Shown here: positions 45,195 to 54,377 of the stretch, piece by piece | How the letters are laid out: each line of letters opens with the position of its first letter | Numbering within the stretch: the first letter of the stretch is position 1 | Assembly (NCBI RefSeq): GCF_011170125.1 | Contig: NZ_BLLN01000005.1 | Span: forward strand, 2,524,501-2,588,500 | DNA: 64,000 nucleotides | Origin: Streptomyces diastaticus subsp. diastaticus | Lineage (GTDB): Bacteria; Actinomycetota; Actinomycetes; Streptomycetales; Streptomycetaceae | Direction: 5' to 3' | Translations under genes and position numbers: made by a program | Notes under the pieces: model-generated | Told to the model about the DNA's origin: nothing | The model's input: only the letters and a program-made list of their open reading frames with translations | The model's database searches: none

Positions 45195-46268
45195 ATGTCG
45201 AGGGCGAGGGTGGCACGGCGGATCGCGGCGGGCGCGGCGTACGGCGGTGGCGGCATCGGGCTGCTGGGCGTGGCCGGTGTCGGCGTGCTGCTGGCCGAGG
45301 CGCAGTTGGCCAAGCGTTCCGTGGGGAGCCAGGGGGACGGCGCCGCGCCGCCGCGCGCCGACGGGGTGTACGGAAGGGCGTTCGGCGTCCGGCCCGAGGG
45401 CGGGCCGGAGGTGGAGCCGCTGCGGTTCCTCATGCTGGGCGACTCGACCGCCGCCGGGCAGGGGGTGCACCGTTCCCGGCAGACCCCGGCGGCGCTGCTC
45501 GCCAGCGGCCTGGCGGCCGTCGCGGAGCGCCCGGTGGAGCTGCGGAACGTCGCGGTGCCCGGCGCCCGCTCCGACGACCTCGACCGGCAGGTCTCGCTGG
45601 CGCTGGCCGACGGCGGCTGGGTCCCGGACGTCTGCGTGCTGATGGTCGGCGCCAACGACGTCACCCACCGCATGACCGCCACCGAGTCGGTACGGCTGCT
45701 CGCCTCCGCGGTACGGCGGCTGCGGACGGCCGGGGCCGAGGTGGTGGTCGGGACCTGCCCCGACCTCGGCACCATCGAACCCGTCTACCAGCCGCTGCGC
45801 TGGCTGGCCCGGCGGGCCTCACGGCAACTGGCGGCCGCGCAGACGATCGGGACGGTGGAGCAGGGCGGGCGGACCGTGTCGCTCGGGGACCTGCTGGGGC
45901 CCGAGTTCGCGCAGAACCCGCGGGAGCTGTTCGGGCCGGACAACTACCACCCCTCGGCGGAGGGGTACGCGACGGCGGCGATGGCGGTGCTGCCCACGCT
46001 CTGCGCCTCGCTCGGCCTGTGGCCCGAGGGGGAGCGGCCGGAGGCCGCTCGGGACGAGGGGTTCCTGCCGGTGGCCCGCGCCGCCGCTCGGGCCGCCTCC
46101 GAGGGCGGCACCGAGGTGGCCGCGGCCGGGGGCGCGCGGGGGCCTCTCGCCCTCCTCAAGCGGCGCCGGCGCCGGCGCATCACCCACGAGCCCTCCCCCG
46201 CTCCGGCCACGGGGGCCCCGGCGGCCGAGGGGGCCGAGGGGGGCGGCCTCGATCGCCGGCCGGGCTGA
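45195..46268 (+). CDS. SGNH/GDSL-family hydrolase, membrane-anchored or secreted
   Basis: Protein of 357 residues. An N-terminal hydrophobic stretch (about 12-35, rich in Gly and Ala) suggests a signal anchor. Block I is MLGDSTAAGQG (nucleophile Ser), block III VGANDV and the Asp-His pair in GPDNYHPSAEGY. The last 80 residues are low-complexity with an Arg cluster. ATG at 45195 follows GAGGAGGTGG. A lipid or polysaccharide esterase is likely. Confidence 0.85.
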   Translation: MSRARVARRIAAGAAYGGGGIGLLGVAGVGVLLAEAQLAKRSVGSQGDGAAPPRADGVYGRAFGVRPEGGPEVEPLRFLMLGDSTAAGQGVHRSRQTPAALLASGLAAVAERPVELRNVAVPGARSDDLDRQVSLALADGGWVPDVCVLMVGANDVTHRMTATESVRLLASAVRRLRTAGAEVVVGTCPDLGTIEPVYQPLRWLARRASRQLAAAQTIGTVEQGGRTVSLGDLLGPEFAQNPRELFGPDNYHPSAEGYATAAMAVLPTLCASLGLWPEGERPEAARDEGFLPVARAAARAASEGGTEVAAAGGARGPLALLKRRRRRRITHEPSPAPATGAPAAEGAEGGGLDRRPG

Positions 46269-46573
46269 GTTCCGGTACGGACCGGCTCAGGAGCACCGGT
46301 TCACGATGCCGAGCATCACCTCGGCGCTCCCGGCCCAGCCGGCGTCCGGGGCCGCCCGGCCCGGCCGGTGCCTGGGGACGCCGGGCGGCGGCACCGGAGC
46401 ACCGCCCCACCCCAGGACGGCTCGGCCCCCGTCCCTCCGGTCGAGCCACACACCCATGAGCAAGCGCTTAGAAAGTGCGGCCCGTGTCACAGCCCCCAGT
46501 GGGTGACCCGCACGTTACGTACGGGTAGCTTCCGCAGGAGAAGCCCCGCCCCCGTACCGACTGGAGCCGCCCG
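46269..46573. other. Intergenic region upstream of thiolase
   Basis: Gap of 305 bases with a moderately AT-rich part at 46460-46545 likely holding the thiolase promoter. No gene or strong hairpin identified. Confidence 0.5.
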
Positions 46574-47794
46574 ATGCCCGAAGCCGTGATCGTCTCTGCC
46601 GCCCGCTCCCCCATCGGCCGCGCCTTCAAGGGCTCCCTGAAGGACGTACGCCCGGACGACCTGACCGCCCACATCATCGAGACGGCCCTGGCCAAGGTCC
46701 CCGAGCTGAACCCTCGTGACATCGACGACCTGATGCTCGGCTGCGGCCTGCCCGGCGGCGAGCAGGGCAACAACCTCGGCCGGATCATCGCCGTCCAGAT
46801 GGGCATGGACCACCTGCCCGGCTGCACGGTGACCCGCTACTGCTCCTCCTCCCTCCAGACCAGCCGCATGGCCCTGCACGCCATCAAGGCCGGCGAGGGC
46901 GACGTCTTCATCTCGGCCGGTGTCGAGACGGTCTCCCGTTTCGCCAAGGGCAACTCCGACTCCCTGCCGGACACCCGGAACCCGGTCTTCGCCGAGGCGG
47001 AGGCCCGCACGGCCGCCGTCGCCGAGCAGGGCGCGGACTCCTGGCACGACCCGCGCGAGGACGGCAAGCTGCCCGACGCGTACATCGCGATGGGCCAGAC
47101 CGCGGAGAACCTGGCCCGGCTGAAGGGCGTCACGCGTGAGGAGATGGACGAGTTCGGCGTCCGCTCGCAGAACCTCGCCGAGGAGGCCATCGAGAAGGGC
47201 TTCTGGGAGCGCGAGATCACCCCGGTCACCACCCCGGACGGCACCGTGGTGAGCCAGGACGACGGCCCGCGCGCCGGCGTCACCCTGGAGGGCGTGCAGG
47301 GCCTGAAGCCCGTCTTCCGCCCCGACGGCCGCGTCACCGCGGGCAACTGCTGCCCGCTCAACGACGGCGCCGCCGCCCTGGTGATCATGTCCGACACCAA
47401 GGCGCGCGAACTGGGCCTGACCCCGCTGGCCCGCATCGTCTCCACCGGCGTCTCCGGCCTCTCCCCCGAGATCATGGGTTACGGCCCGGTCGAGGCGAGC
47501 AACCAGGCCCTGCGCCGGGCCGGGCTGAGCATCGACGACATCGACCTCGCCGAGATCAACGAGGCGTTCGCCGCCCAGGTCCTCCCCTCCTACCGCGACC
47601 TCGGCCTGCCGCTGGAGAAGGTCAACGTCAACGGCGGCGCCATCGCCGTCGGCCACCCCTTCGGCATGACCGGCGCCCGCATCACCACCACCCTCATCAA
47701 CAGCCTCCAGTTCCACGACAAGCAGTTCGGTCTGGAGACCATGTGCGTCGGTGGCGGCCAGGGCATGGCCATGGTCATCGAGCGCCTGAGCTGA
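46574..47794 (+). CDS. Acetyl-CoA C-acetyltransferase (thiolase)
   Basis: Thiolase of 406 residues. The acyl-accepting Cys is in [14 protein letters not shown], the His in [11 protein letters not shown] and the second Cys in [11 protein letters not shown], the standard triad. Other landmarks are [10 protein letters not shown] and [15 protein letters not shown] at 46574 has GGAG eight bases upstream. Role in fatty acid degradation or acetoacetyl-CoA formation. Followed by a clear terminator. Confidence 0.94.
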   Translation: MPEAVIVSAARSPIGRAFKGSLKDVRPDDLTAHIIETALAKVPELNPRDIDDLMLGCGLPGGEQGNNLGRIIAVQMGMDHLPGCTVTRYCSSSLQTSRMALHAIKAGEGDVFISAGVETVSRFAKGNSDSLPDTRNPVFAEAEARTAAVAEQGADSWHDPREDGKLPDAYIAMGQTAENLARLKGVTREEMDEFGVRSQNLAEEAIEKGFWEREITPVTTPDGTVVSQDDGPRAGVTLEGVQGLKPVFRPDGRVTAGNCCPLNDGAAALVIMSDTKARELGLTPLARIVSTGVSGLSPEIMGYGPVEASNQALRRAGLSIDDIDLAEINEAFAAQVLPSYRDLGLPLEKVNVNGGAIAVGHPFGMTGARITTTLINSLQFHDKQFGLETMCVGGGQGMAMVIERLS

Positions 47795-48100
47795 CCCGGC
47801 ACGGAACCCACGGAGGGTGGCCCCGCGCGCACGCCGGGCCACCCTTCGCAGGTGGGGAGGGGAGGGGCGCGAAGGCCCCCCTCCGCCCCGCTCACCCCTC
47901 CTCCGTTCCGTGACCCAATCTCCCCCAGGATGTGACCTATATCCCGGGGGATCGGCGTTTTCGCAGGTCACTATGGGTCGAGGGGGAACGACCCACCGAA
48001 AGACCTGTCCCTTTCGTGACGTAATGCACTGACAGCCGGATGGTTCGCCCTTCAAGCTGATGTAGGAAGTCGGGGACCGACTCGAACCGGGAGTACGTCA
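47795..48100. other. Intergenic region: terminator plus promoter of membrane protein gene
   Basis: Gap of 306 bases. A terminator hairpin occupies 47815-47844. The segment 47925-48030 is AT-richer with GTGACCTATATCCC and CACTATGGG and probably contains the next promoter. No gene seen. Confidence 0.55.
47815..47844 (+). terminator. Thiolase terminator
   Basis: Arms GGGTGGCCC and GGGCCACCC with a 12-base loop, 20 bases after the thiolase stop. Confidence 0.8.
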
Positions 48101-48910
48101 GTGAGCGCCATGACCCTTGCCCTGCTGATCGCCCTCGCCGCCGTGGTGGCCGTGGGAGCCGTCGCCCTGCACGCCGTGCACGGGCTCCGCCGGCAGATCA
48201 CGGCGCTCCGCGCCGAGCTGCACGCCACCCGCCCCGGCCGGGCCACCGTCCCGGCCGCGCGGGCCGACGCCGAGGGCATCCGCGAGGCCGTCGCGGAGGC
48301 GCTCGCCGAGGAGCGCGAGCGTGAGCTGGCCGAGGCGCGGGCGTTCTGGGCGGCGCAGGAGGCGCGGGACGCCTCGGACGCGCCCTCGCTCCTGGGTGGC
48401 CTGCACGGGCTGGTGGACGACCTGTTCATCCCGCGCCAGGCGGACCTGGCAGGACTGGACGCGCTGGACGCCGCCGAGGCGGCGTCGCAGAAGCCGGCCG
48501 GCGAGCCGGAGGAGGACTCCCCCGAGCTGGCCGCCGCCCGCCGCCGCCACCCCTCGCACCCGGACTTCGTCCCGGTCCGCCCCACCCCGGTGGAGCGCGA
48601 GGGCGCCGGTGACGACCACGAGACGACGGTGGCGGTGCTGGAGGAGCTGGCACAGTCCCGTACGGCCCTCGCCGACGTGCGCCCGGGCCCGCTGGGCACC
48701 CTGGACGTCTACGTGTTCGCCGACGGCACCACCCTCTGCATGACCCCGGGCCACCGGGAGACGGCCGAACTGCTGGCGGGTTCGCTGCGGGCCGGTGAGG
48801 CGCCGGTGCTGCTGGGCGGCTCCGGGGTGTCGGGCGCGTACGCGCTGACCTTCTCCTGCGGTGAGGACAACGTCTACCTGCTGGCCGACCGCGTCATAGC
48901 CTCCGTCTGA
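48101..48910 (+). CDS. Membrane-anchored protein of unknown function
   Basis: Protein of 269 residues with one N-terminal transmembrane helix (about 5-25), then a charged helical region (Glu/Arg/Ala-rich, 30-90, possible coiled coil). A conserved-looking C-terminal domain begins near 195 (LGTLDVYVFADGTTLCMTPG). GTG at 48101 follows GGGAG. The pattern suggests a cytoplasmic domain tethered to the membrane. No family recognised. Confidence 0.75.
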   Translation: MSAMTLALLIALAAVVAVGAVALHAVHGLRRQITALRAELHATRPGRATVPAARADAEGIREAVAEALAEERERELAEARAFWAAQEARDASDAPSLLGGLHGLVDDLFIPRQADLAGLDALDAAEAASQKPAGEPEEDSPELAAARRRHPSHPDFVPVRPTPVEREGAGDDHETTVAVLEELAQSRTALADVRPGPLGTLDVYVFADGTTLCMTPGHRETAELLAGSLRAGEAPVLLGGSGVSGAYALTFSCGEDNVYLLADRVIASV

Positions 48911-49018
48911 CCTCCACCCGTCCGAAGACGGGCCCTCCCGCCGCCAGGTCCGCGTCCCGTCCGGGGCGCGGACCTCGCGCGTCTGGCGCCGGTACGCCGC
49001 GCGGGCGCGTACGCCCCG

Positions 49019-49330
49019 TCAGATCCCGGCCCGCTCCCGGGCCTCGGCGACCCGGGCCACCGCCGCGTCCAGGGCCTCCTTGCCGGGCAGGACGAGGGCC
49101 AGGTCGTGGGCGGCGACGGTCACCTGGTCGGCGACGGCGAACATCCCGGCGTCGGGCATCACACGCACCTCCCCGGCGGGCTGCTCCAGGCGCTGGGCGC
49201 GGGCGGAGAGTTCCCGGGCCAGTTCCAGGGCCTCGGCGGCGGCGCCGCGCTGGAGCTTGCTCTGCGGGGCGGCCCGAAGCCGGTCGGCGAACTGGTCCAC
49301 GGCGCTGGTCAGCGGGGTCGTATCAAGCAC
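49019..49330 (-). CDS. Small helical protein of unknown function
   Basis: Protein of 103 residues, Ala/Glu/Leu-rich and probably all helical, from GTG 49330 (VLDTTPLTSAVDQFADRL). An in-frame start further upstream would run through the perfect hairpin at 49361-49399 and is unlikely. No motif or membrane segment visible. Downstream of the Bax-inhibitor-like gene but separated from it by that terminator. Confidence 0.65.
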   Translation of the reverse strand: MLDTTPLTSAVDQFADRLRAAPQSKLQRGAAAEALELARELSARAQRLEQPAGEVRVMPDAGMFAVADQVTVAAHDLALVLPGKEALDAAVARVAEARERAGI

Positions 49331-49360
49331 ACCGCCGACCCTATGCCCTGGCCAGGGAAC

Positions 49361-49399
49361 GACGAAGCGCCCCGCGGATGCTCCGCGGGGCGCTTCGTC
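49361..49399. terminator. Strong terminator hairpin
   Basis: Perfect 18-bp stem, outer bases GACGAAGCGCCCCGCGGA pairing to TCCGCGGGGCGCTTCGTC, with a 3-base loop. It lies just past the stop of the leftward Bax-inhibitor-like gene. Confidence 0.9.
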
Positions 49400-49415
49400 G
49401 TGCGGGGACCTGCCG

Positions 49416-50348
49416 TCAGTCGTCACCCTGGAGGATGGCGATCAGGCGCAGGAACTCCATGTAGATCCAGACCAGCGTCATGGTCAGGCCGAAGGCGGCC
49501 AGCCAGGACTCCTCGCGCGGCGCGCCGTAGGCGATGCCGTCCTCGACCTGCTTGAAGTCGAGGGCGAGGAAGCAGGCGCCGAGCAGGACGCCGATGATGC
49601 CGAAGATGATGCCGAGGCCACCGCTGCGGAAGCCGAGGCCGTCACCGCCGCCGAAGACGGCGAAGAGCAGGTTGACCGCCATGAGGAGCACGAAGCCCAT
49701 CGCGGCGGCCATCACGAAGCCGTAGAAGCGGCGGTTGACGCGGATCCAGCCGGCCTTGTAGGCCACCAGCACCGCGGTGAAGACCGCCATGGTGCCGATG
49801 ACGGCCTGCATGGCCGCGCCATTGGCGATGTGCGTGTCGACGACGTTGCTCACGACGCCGAGGAAGACGCCCTCGAGGGCGGCGTACGCCAGGATCAGCG
49901 CGGGCGAGGCCTTGCGCTTGAACGACTGGACGAGCGCCAGCACCATCGCGACGAGACCGGCGCCGATGGCGATGCCGTACGACTTGCCCATGTTGGCCGC
50001 GTCGACCGGCAGGAACCACCAGGCGAGGGCGGCCGTGACGATCAGCGTGCCGAGGGTCGTCGCCGTGCGCATGACGACGTCGTCCATCGTCATGCGGTCG
50101 GTGGTGGGCGCCTGGACGCCGTACTGGTCCTGCGCGTACGGGTTGGCGTACGTCTGCTGGTCGCCCTGGGCGTACGGGTTCTGACCGGCGTACGGGTTCT
50201 GTCCCGCGTAGGGGTTGCCGCCCGCGTACGGGTTGCCCTGCTGCGTTCCTACGGCGGGGCCCCCGGCCTGCGGCGCCGCGTTGAACTGCGCGTGGCCGTT
50301 GTCGCGGCTGAACCCCCGTCGCGAGAAGACCGGGTTGCTGCTCCTCAT
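49416..50348 (-). CDS. Bax-inhibitor-1/YccA-family membrane protein
   Basis: Protein of 310 residues with seven predicted helices in the C-terminal 200 residues (from MRTATTLGTLIVTAALAWWF to WIYMEFLRLIAIL). The cytoplasmic N-terminal 95 residues contain tandem NPYAGQ-like repeats, a common actinobacterial Gly/Tyr/Pro tail. BI-1 proteins are thought to act as pH-sensitive Ca2+ leak channels or protease regulators. ATG at 50348 follows GGAGGAG. Confidence 0.9.
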   Translation of the reverse strand: MRSSNPVFSRRGFSRDNGHAQFNAAPQAGGPAVGTQQGNPYAGGNPYAGQNPYAGQNPYAQGDQQTYANPYAQDQYGVQAPTTDRMTMDDVVMRTATTLGTLIVTAALAWWFLPVDAANMGKSYGIAIGAGLVAMVLALVQSFKRKASPALILAYAALEGVFLGVVSNVVDTHIANGAAMQAVIGTMAVFTAVLVAYKAGWIRVNRRFYGFVMAAAMGFVLLMAVNLLFAVFGGGDGLGFRSGGLGIIFGIIGVLLGACFLALDFKQVEDGIAYGAPREESWLAAFGLTMTLVWIYMEFLRLIAILQGDD

Positions 50349-50683
50349 CTCACTCCTCCGTGGCCACCCTGCGTGGCCTTGGCCCAAGAGTAATGCGTGG
50401 GCAAAAGAATGACCCTACTGCTCGGGAAGGATCTTTCCCCGCTCTTGACCGATTTCCTCCGGGGGCAAACCCCCATAGCGGGCTCTCCGGGACAACTCGC
50501 CGCACCCCCGTACGAGGACCGTCCGCGCAGGCGGGACGGGGTGCGCGCGGCCGGGCCGGCGCCGCGTCGCGCCGGGGATCGCGGCGGTGACGCCGGGCCG
50601 GGGCCCACCGCGTGACGTTCGCCTCACGGCGTACGGGGATGTCCCCGGACGGGTGGCGCACGCCCGGCACCGGACCGTACCCG
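50349..50683. other. Intergenic region, no supported gene
   Basis: Gap of 335 bases upstream of the Bax-inhibitor-like gene and downstream of the XRE gene. The left 100 bases are less GC-rich (near CAAAAGAATGACCCTACTG) and likely carry the former's promoter. Nothing else seen. Confidence 0.5.
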
Positions 50684-50950
50684 CTACGGCTTCAGCGGGG
50701 CGAACGGCGTCAGGGAGAACACGAACTCCACCGGTACGCCGAAGTAGGCGGCGATGCGCAGCGCGAGGTGCAGGCTGGGGCTGTACTCGCCGCGTTCCAG
50801 GTAGCCGATGGTCTGGTAGTGGACGCCGAGGGCGTCGGCGAGCTGGCGGCGCGTGACGTGGCGTTCGACGCGGAGCATCGCGATGCGGTTGTGGACCGGG
50901 TCCGGCCCGGCGCCCGCGCCCGGCCCGGCCCCCTCCGTACGGGGCGTCAT
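50684..50950 (-). CDS. XRE-family (Cro/C1 type) transcriptional regulator
   Basis: Protein of 88 residues. Residues about 22-75 form a Xre helix-turn-helix, VTRRQLADALGVHYQTIGYLERGEYSP shown here in two parts: VTRRQLADALGVHYQTIG and YLERGEYSP. The YFGVPVEFVFS ending is typical of small YozG-like regulators. ATG at 50950 has GAGGAG upstream, 10 bases after the ABC permease stop. It probably regulates the adjoining ABC-2 transporter operon of which it is the third gene. Confidence 0.85.
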   Translation of the reverse strand: MTPRTEGAGPGAGAGPDPVHNRIAMLRVERHVTRRQLADALGVHYQTIGYLERGEYSPSLHLALRIAAYFGVPVEFVFSLTPFAPLKP

Positions 50951-50960
50951 CCACGGCTCC

Positions 50961-51860
50961 TCAGTACCGCTGGAGCGCCGTCTCCCGCCGGGCGGACATC
51001 GAGGCGCCCGACTCCCTGCGGGCCATCCGGCGCAGCAGCACCGGCGCCAGGACCAGTCCGAGCAGGGCCCAGGCCCCGAGGACCGCGTAGCTCTCCCACA
51101 CCTGCCAGCTTCCGTTGATCTCTCCGGCCGCCGCGGCGTCCGGCAGCATCGCCGACCGCAGGCCGTGCCCCAGCCAGTAGAGGGGGAAGACCTGCGCGAG
51201 CCCGGCCACCCAGCCGGGCAGCACCGACAGCGGGAAAAAGGTACCGGAGATCCCGACCAGGCCGCTCATCAGCATGAACCCCCAGCCTCCCAGTGCACGG
51301 GGGTTCTTGACCAGCGAGCCGACGGCGAAGCCGAGCGGGGTCGAGGCGAGCACGCCCAGCAGCACCAGCGAGGCCGCGTGCGGAACCCCCCACACACCAC
51401 CCGACCAGGCGTTGTCGAGCAGGATCAGGCCGGGCACCAGCAGCAGGACGAGGGAGAGGACGACCTCCAGCGCGGCCCGGGTGCTCTGCCCCACGACGTA
51501 GCCCGTGGTGCCGTGCGGGAGCGACTTGGCGCGCAGCAGGGTGCCGTCCTCCCGCTCGGTGGAGACGGCGGTGGCCAGCCCGAAGAGCGCGCCGAAGATG
51601 ATCGTGAAGCCCAGCACCCCGGGGAGCATGAGCGCTCCCGCGCTGACCCCGGTCGTCTCGTCGACGCTGTGGCGGTTGAGGAACATGACGACGAGGAAGA
51701 CGGCCGAGCCGACGATGTAGTAGCCCACGTCCGCCGGGGTGCGCAGGGAGTTCAGGAACTCCGTGGCGCCGCGCCGGACCCCGGGGCCGTAGCCGTGGCC
51801 CCACGCGAACCGGGCGGCTTCCCGCTCCCGCTCGCCCGCACCGCTCACTGCCTCACTCAT
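50961..51860 (-). CDS. ABC-2 type transporter permease
   Basis: Membrane protein of 299 residues with six hydrophobic segments in the ABC-2 (DrrB-like) arrangement; EREDGTLLRAKSLPHGTTGY between helices two and three is the family loop. ATG overlaps the ATPase stop as ATGA. Exports an unknown substrate, possibly a drug or lipid. Confidence 0.88.
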   Translation of the reverse strand: MSEAVSGAGEREREAARFAWGHGYGPGVRRGATEFLNSLRTPADVGYYIVGSAVFLVVMFLNRHSVDETTGVSAGALMLPGVLGFTIIFGALFGLATAVSTEREDGTLLRAKSLPHGTTGYVVGQSTRAALEVVLSLVLLLVPGLILLDNAWSGGVWGVPHAASLVLLGVLASTPLGFAVGSLVKNPRALGGWGFMLMSGLVGISGTFFPLSVLPGWVAGLAQVFPLYWLGHGLRSAMLPDAAAAGEINGSWQVWESYAVLGAWALLGLVLAPVLLRRMARRESGASMSARRETALQRY

Positions 51861-52852
51861 GCCGGTTCCCCCGTCCGTTCCCTGGCCGGCCCCGTGCCCG
51901 GAGCCGGCTCCGCCTCGCCGGGGACGGAGCCCGGCGCTCCCGCCTCCGCCTCGCTCTGCGCGACCATCCGCAGGTAGGTGTCCTCCAGACTGGCCCGGCG
52001 CACCTCCAGTTCGGTGACCTCCTCGCCGTGCCGCTCGAACAGCTCGCGGGTGAACCGTGTGCCGTCCGGTGTCAGGTGGACCTCGCGCACGCCGTGCCGC
52101 GTCCAGCGGACCTCGTCCTCGCCCGCGACCTGCCGGGCCAGCTGCTCCGAGCTGCCGTCGGCGACGATTCCGCCACCGTCGAGGATGAGGATGCGGTCGG
52201 CGAGCTTCTCCGCCTCGGCGAGGTCGTGGGTGGTGAGCAGGACCGTGGTGTCCTCCAGGTCCGAGAGGGCGTGCACCAGGTCGTGGAAGTCGCCACGCGC
52301 CTTGGGGTCGAAGCCGGTGGTCGGCTCGTCGAGGAAGAGCAGGCTGGGCCGTCCGACGATGCCCACGGCCACGTCGAGCCGCCGCCGCTGGCCGCCCGAG
52401 AGCGCCCCGGCCTTGGTCTCCGCCTTGTCGGACAGCCCGACCCGCGCCAGCAGCTCGGCCACCTCGTACGGCCCCGGGTACCCGTCGCGCCCGGTGTACG
52501 GCCGGTAGTAGGAGGCGAACTGCTCCAGCAGCGCGCCGACCCGCCAGCGGCTGTGGTCGCGCCAGGACTGGAGCACCACGCCGACCCGCGCCCGCCAGGC
52601 GTCGTCACCCTTCAGCGGGTCCACGCCGAGCACCCGCACGTGTCCGGAGGAGGGCTGCCGGAACCCCTCCAGGATCTCGATGGTGGTGGTCTTGCCGGCA
52701 CCGTTGGGCCCGAGCAGTCCCAGCACCTCGCCCCGCCGGATCTCGAAGGAGATCCCGCGCAGCACGTCCTTCTCCCCGTACCTCATCCACAGGTCCCGCA
52801 CGTCGACGACGGCGTCCCCGCCGCCTCCCGCGCCCCCGCTGCCGAACACCAT
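51857..52852 (-). CDS. ABC transporter ATPase, DrrA/multidrug type
   Basis: ATPase of 331 residues. Walker A GLLGPNGAGKTTT, Q-loop VVLQSW, signature LSGGQRRRLDVAV, Walker B LLFLDEPTTGFD and switch His TTHDLAEA are intact. A C-terminal extension with SLEDTYLRMV is typical of the DrrA branch, ending in a Pro/Glu tail. ATG at 52852 follows GGGGGAG. First gene of ATPase-permease-regulator operon. Confidence 0.93.
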   Translation of the reverse strand: MVFGSGGAGGGGDAVVDVRDLWMRYGEKDVLRGISFEIRRGEVLGLLGPNGAGKTTTIEILEGFRQPSSGHVRVLGVDPLKGDDAWRARVGVVLQSWRDHSRWRVGALLEQFASYYRPYTGRDGYPGPYEVAELLARVGLSDKAETKAGALSGGQRRRLDVAVGIVGRPSLLFLDEPTTGFDPKARGDFHDLVHALSDLEDTTVLLTTHDLAEAEKLADRILILDGGGIVADGSSEQLARQVAGEDEVRWTRHGVREVHLTPDGTRFTRELFERHGEEVTELEVRRASLEDTYLRMVAQSEAEAGAPGSVPGEAEPAPGTGPARERTGEPA

Positions 52853-53650
52853 CGCCCGCTCCCCCGTCCGCCCTCACGACCCGTCTTCCGTCTTGTTCCT
52901 GCGATGGAACGTAGCAGGAGTACTACATCTCTTCCAGCGTTTTCCCGCAGCAGCACCAAGAACGGGCAAAGTCCACGCCCGGAGGCGTGGCGGGAAGGCG
53001 ACCGCGAGGGGGAGCGGCGCGGCACAGCTCCCGCCCGCGTCCGCCAGGAGCAGCACGTGCCCGACCAGGCGCCCTCCGCCGCCTGAGGGACCACGACCCG
53101 ACGGCCGGCGAGGAGGTCGAGGCCGCGTACGTCGAGCCGCGCCCCGGCTCGACGGGCCGGTCGCCCTCGTGCGGTACGCACCGTGCCGGTAGGCGTGCGC
53201 CGCCGAGGCGGCCCGGATCGGCGCGCGGCCGGCCGGGCTCCCGCACCACGTCGAGCACGCCGGCCCGCCCTCGATCCCGGCCCTGCCGGCCAAGCCCGCC
53301 CCGGACCTCCCCCTGACCGTCCCCGGCCCGGCCGACGAGGACGCCTACGTCCCGGCCCCGGCCCTGGCCCGGCTCGGCCCGCGCCCGACCATCCGCCGAC
53401 CCGACCGGAACGAGCACCGCCTGCTCCGGGGCGCACCCACCCACCCCGGCGGCGACCGCCGTCGACCTGCGCGTCCTCCCCGAGACCGCCCGTACGCTCC
53501 GCTTCCGCGACCCACCCCGGCCGACCGCGACCTGTACGCGCCCACCAAGCACGAGCCGGCCGGGCGCACGTGGCGGTACACCCAGCAGTGAGGGGACGCG
53601 AGGAGCGGGGTGGTGGAGCAGATGCCGCGCCGGGCGCGGAGGGGCCGAAG
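52853..53650. other. Long gap before bldA, possibly containing gene relics
   Basis: About 800 bases with no gene I can support. Short plus-strand segments keep strong G/C third-position bias but change frame: near 53085-53150 (RDHDPTAGEEVEAAYVEPR), then about 53143-53192 in another frame ending in TAG (RLDGPVALVRYAPCR), then a frame to the TGA at 53589 ending HEPAGRTWRYTQQ. This suggests a frameshifted remnant of a protein gene, family unknown. Confidence 0.4.
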
Positions 53651-53733
53651 TGCCCGGAACCGGACTTGAACCGGTACGCCCGTGAAGGGCAGCGAGGTTT
53701 AAGCTCGCCGTGTCTGCATTCCACCATCCGGGC
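53651..53733 (-). tRNA. bldA: tRNA-Leu (anticodon UAA), bldA
   Basis: Cloverleaf read leftward from GCCCGGATGGTGG to CCGGGCA. Acceptor GCCCGGA pairs with TCCGGGC; the anticodon stem GGCGAG.../CTCGC surrounds loop CTTAAAC with anticodon TAA at 53699-53701. A long variable arm (GCCCTTCACGGGC) marks a class II leucine tRNA, and the T arm is CCGGTTCAAGTCCGG. CCA is not encoded. It matches Streptomyces bldA from memory with about one change in the variable arm. It reads the rare UUA codon and thereby controls development and antibiotic pathways. Confidence 0.95.
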
Positions 53734-54377
53734 AAGCTGGGGGGCCGCATACGCGGTGTGAGCCTATCCGGACAAGTCACTCGGACAGCGGGCCCTCAAG
53801 CCGATGTTGTCTTATTTTATTGGCGCCTGAGGGGTCATCAGGACAGCGCGCGCTCGCTCCACGCCGCCCTTCGGCAGGCTCCACCCGAACCCGGCCATGG
53901 ACGGCTCGGGGCAAGAATGACCGGAATGCGACCAGGGGCCGGGCGAAGATCATTGCGCCGGTTGCGGGTTGGGCCGCCGCGCCTCCCGCCGGCCTGTCGG
54001 CGTCCCCCGCCGCCGGGGCGCGGGGCGGCCCGCCGGAACCACCGGAAAGCGTGACCAGGGTCTCCCGCCACGAGCGCCTTCCGGGTGCCTTCCGGGGTCA
54101 GACGGACCTCCAGGGCACCCCGTCTCAGGGGTGGCGGTCAGGGTCGGTACGGGCGGGGGGTCCTACCCAGGTATGACGGGCGCTCCCCCGGTCACCCCAC
54201 GGAGTGGCACTCGAAAGGGAACTGGGGAGTGATGGTCCGCGCGGTTCCGGCAGGAAGGATGGACGCAGACCGTACAGACGACTCTCACCCCGCCACCGGA
54301 CAGGGGTGGCTTGCCGCGTCCGCCCGCCGGCGGACGACGCAGTCCGAGTCCCCCGCCCCACCGACAGGAGCTTCCCC
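53734..54377. other. Intergenic region between bldA and ABC transporter pair
   Basis: About 640 bases. The part next to bldA contains an AT-rich island (TTGTCTTATTTTATTGG near 53808) and, read leftward, GGATAGGCTC as a possible bldA -10. The rest is GC-rich with short repeats of GCCGCCGG. A continuous frame from 54204 into the ABC ATPase exists, but the coding start is at 54378. No gene supported. Confidence 0.5.

Noticed and set aside
53183..53761. 192-codon plus-strand frame crossing bldA
   Set aside because: It is Pro/Arg low complexity and runs antisense through the tRNA gene.
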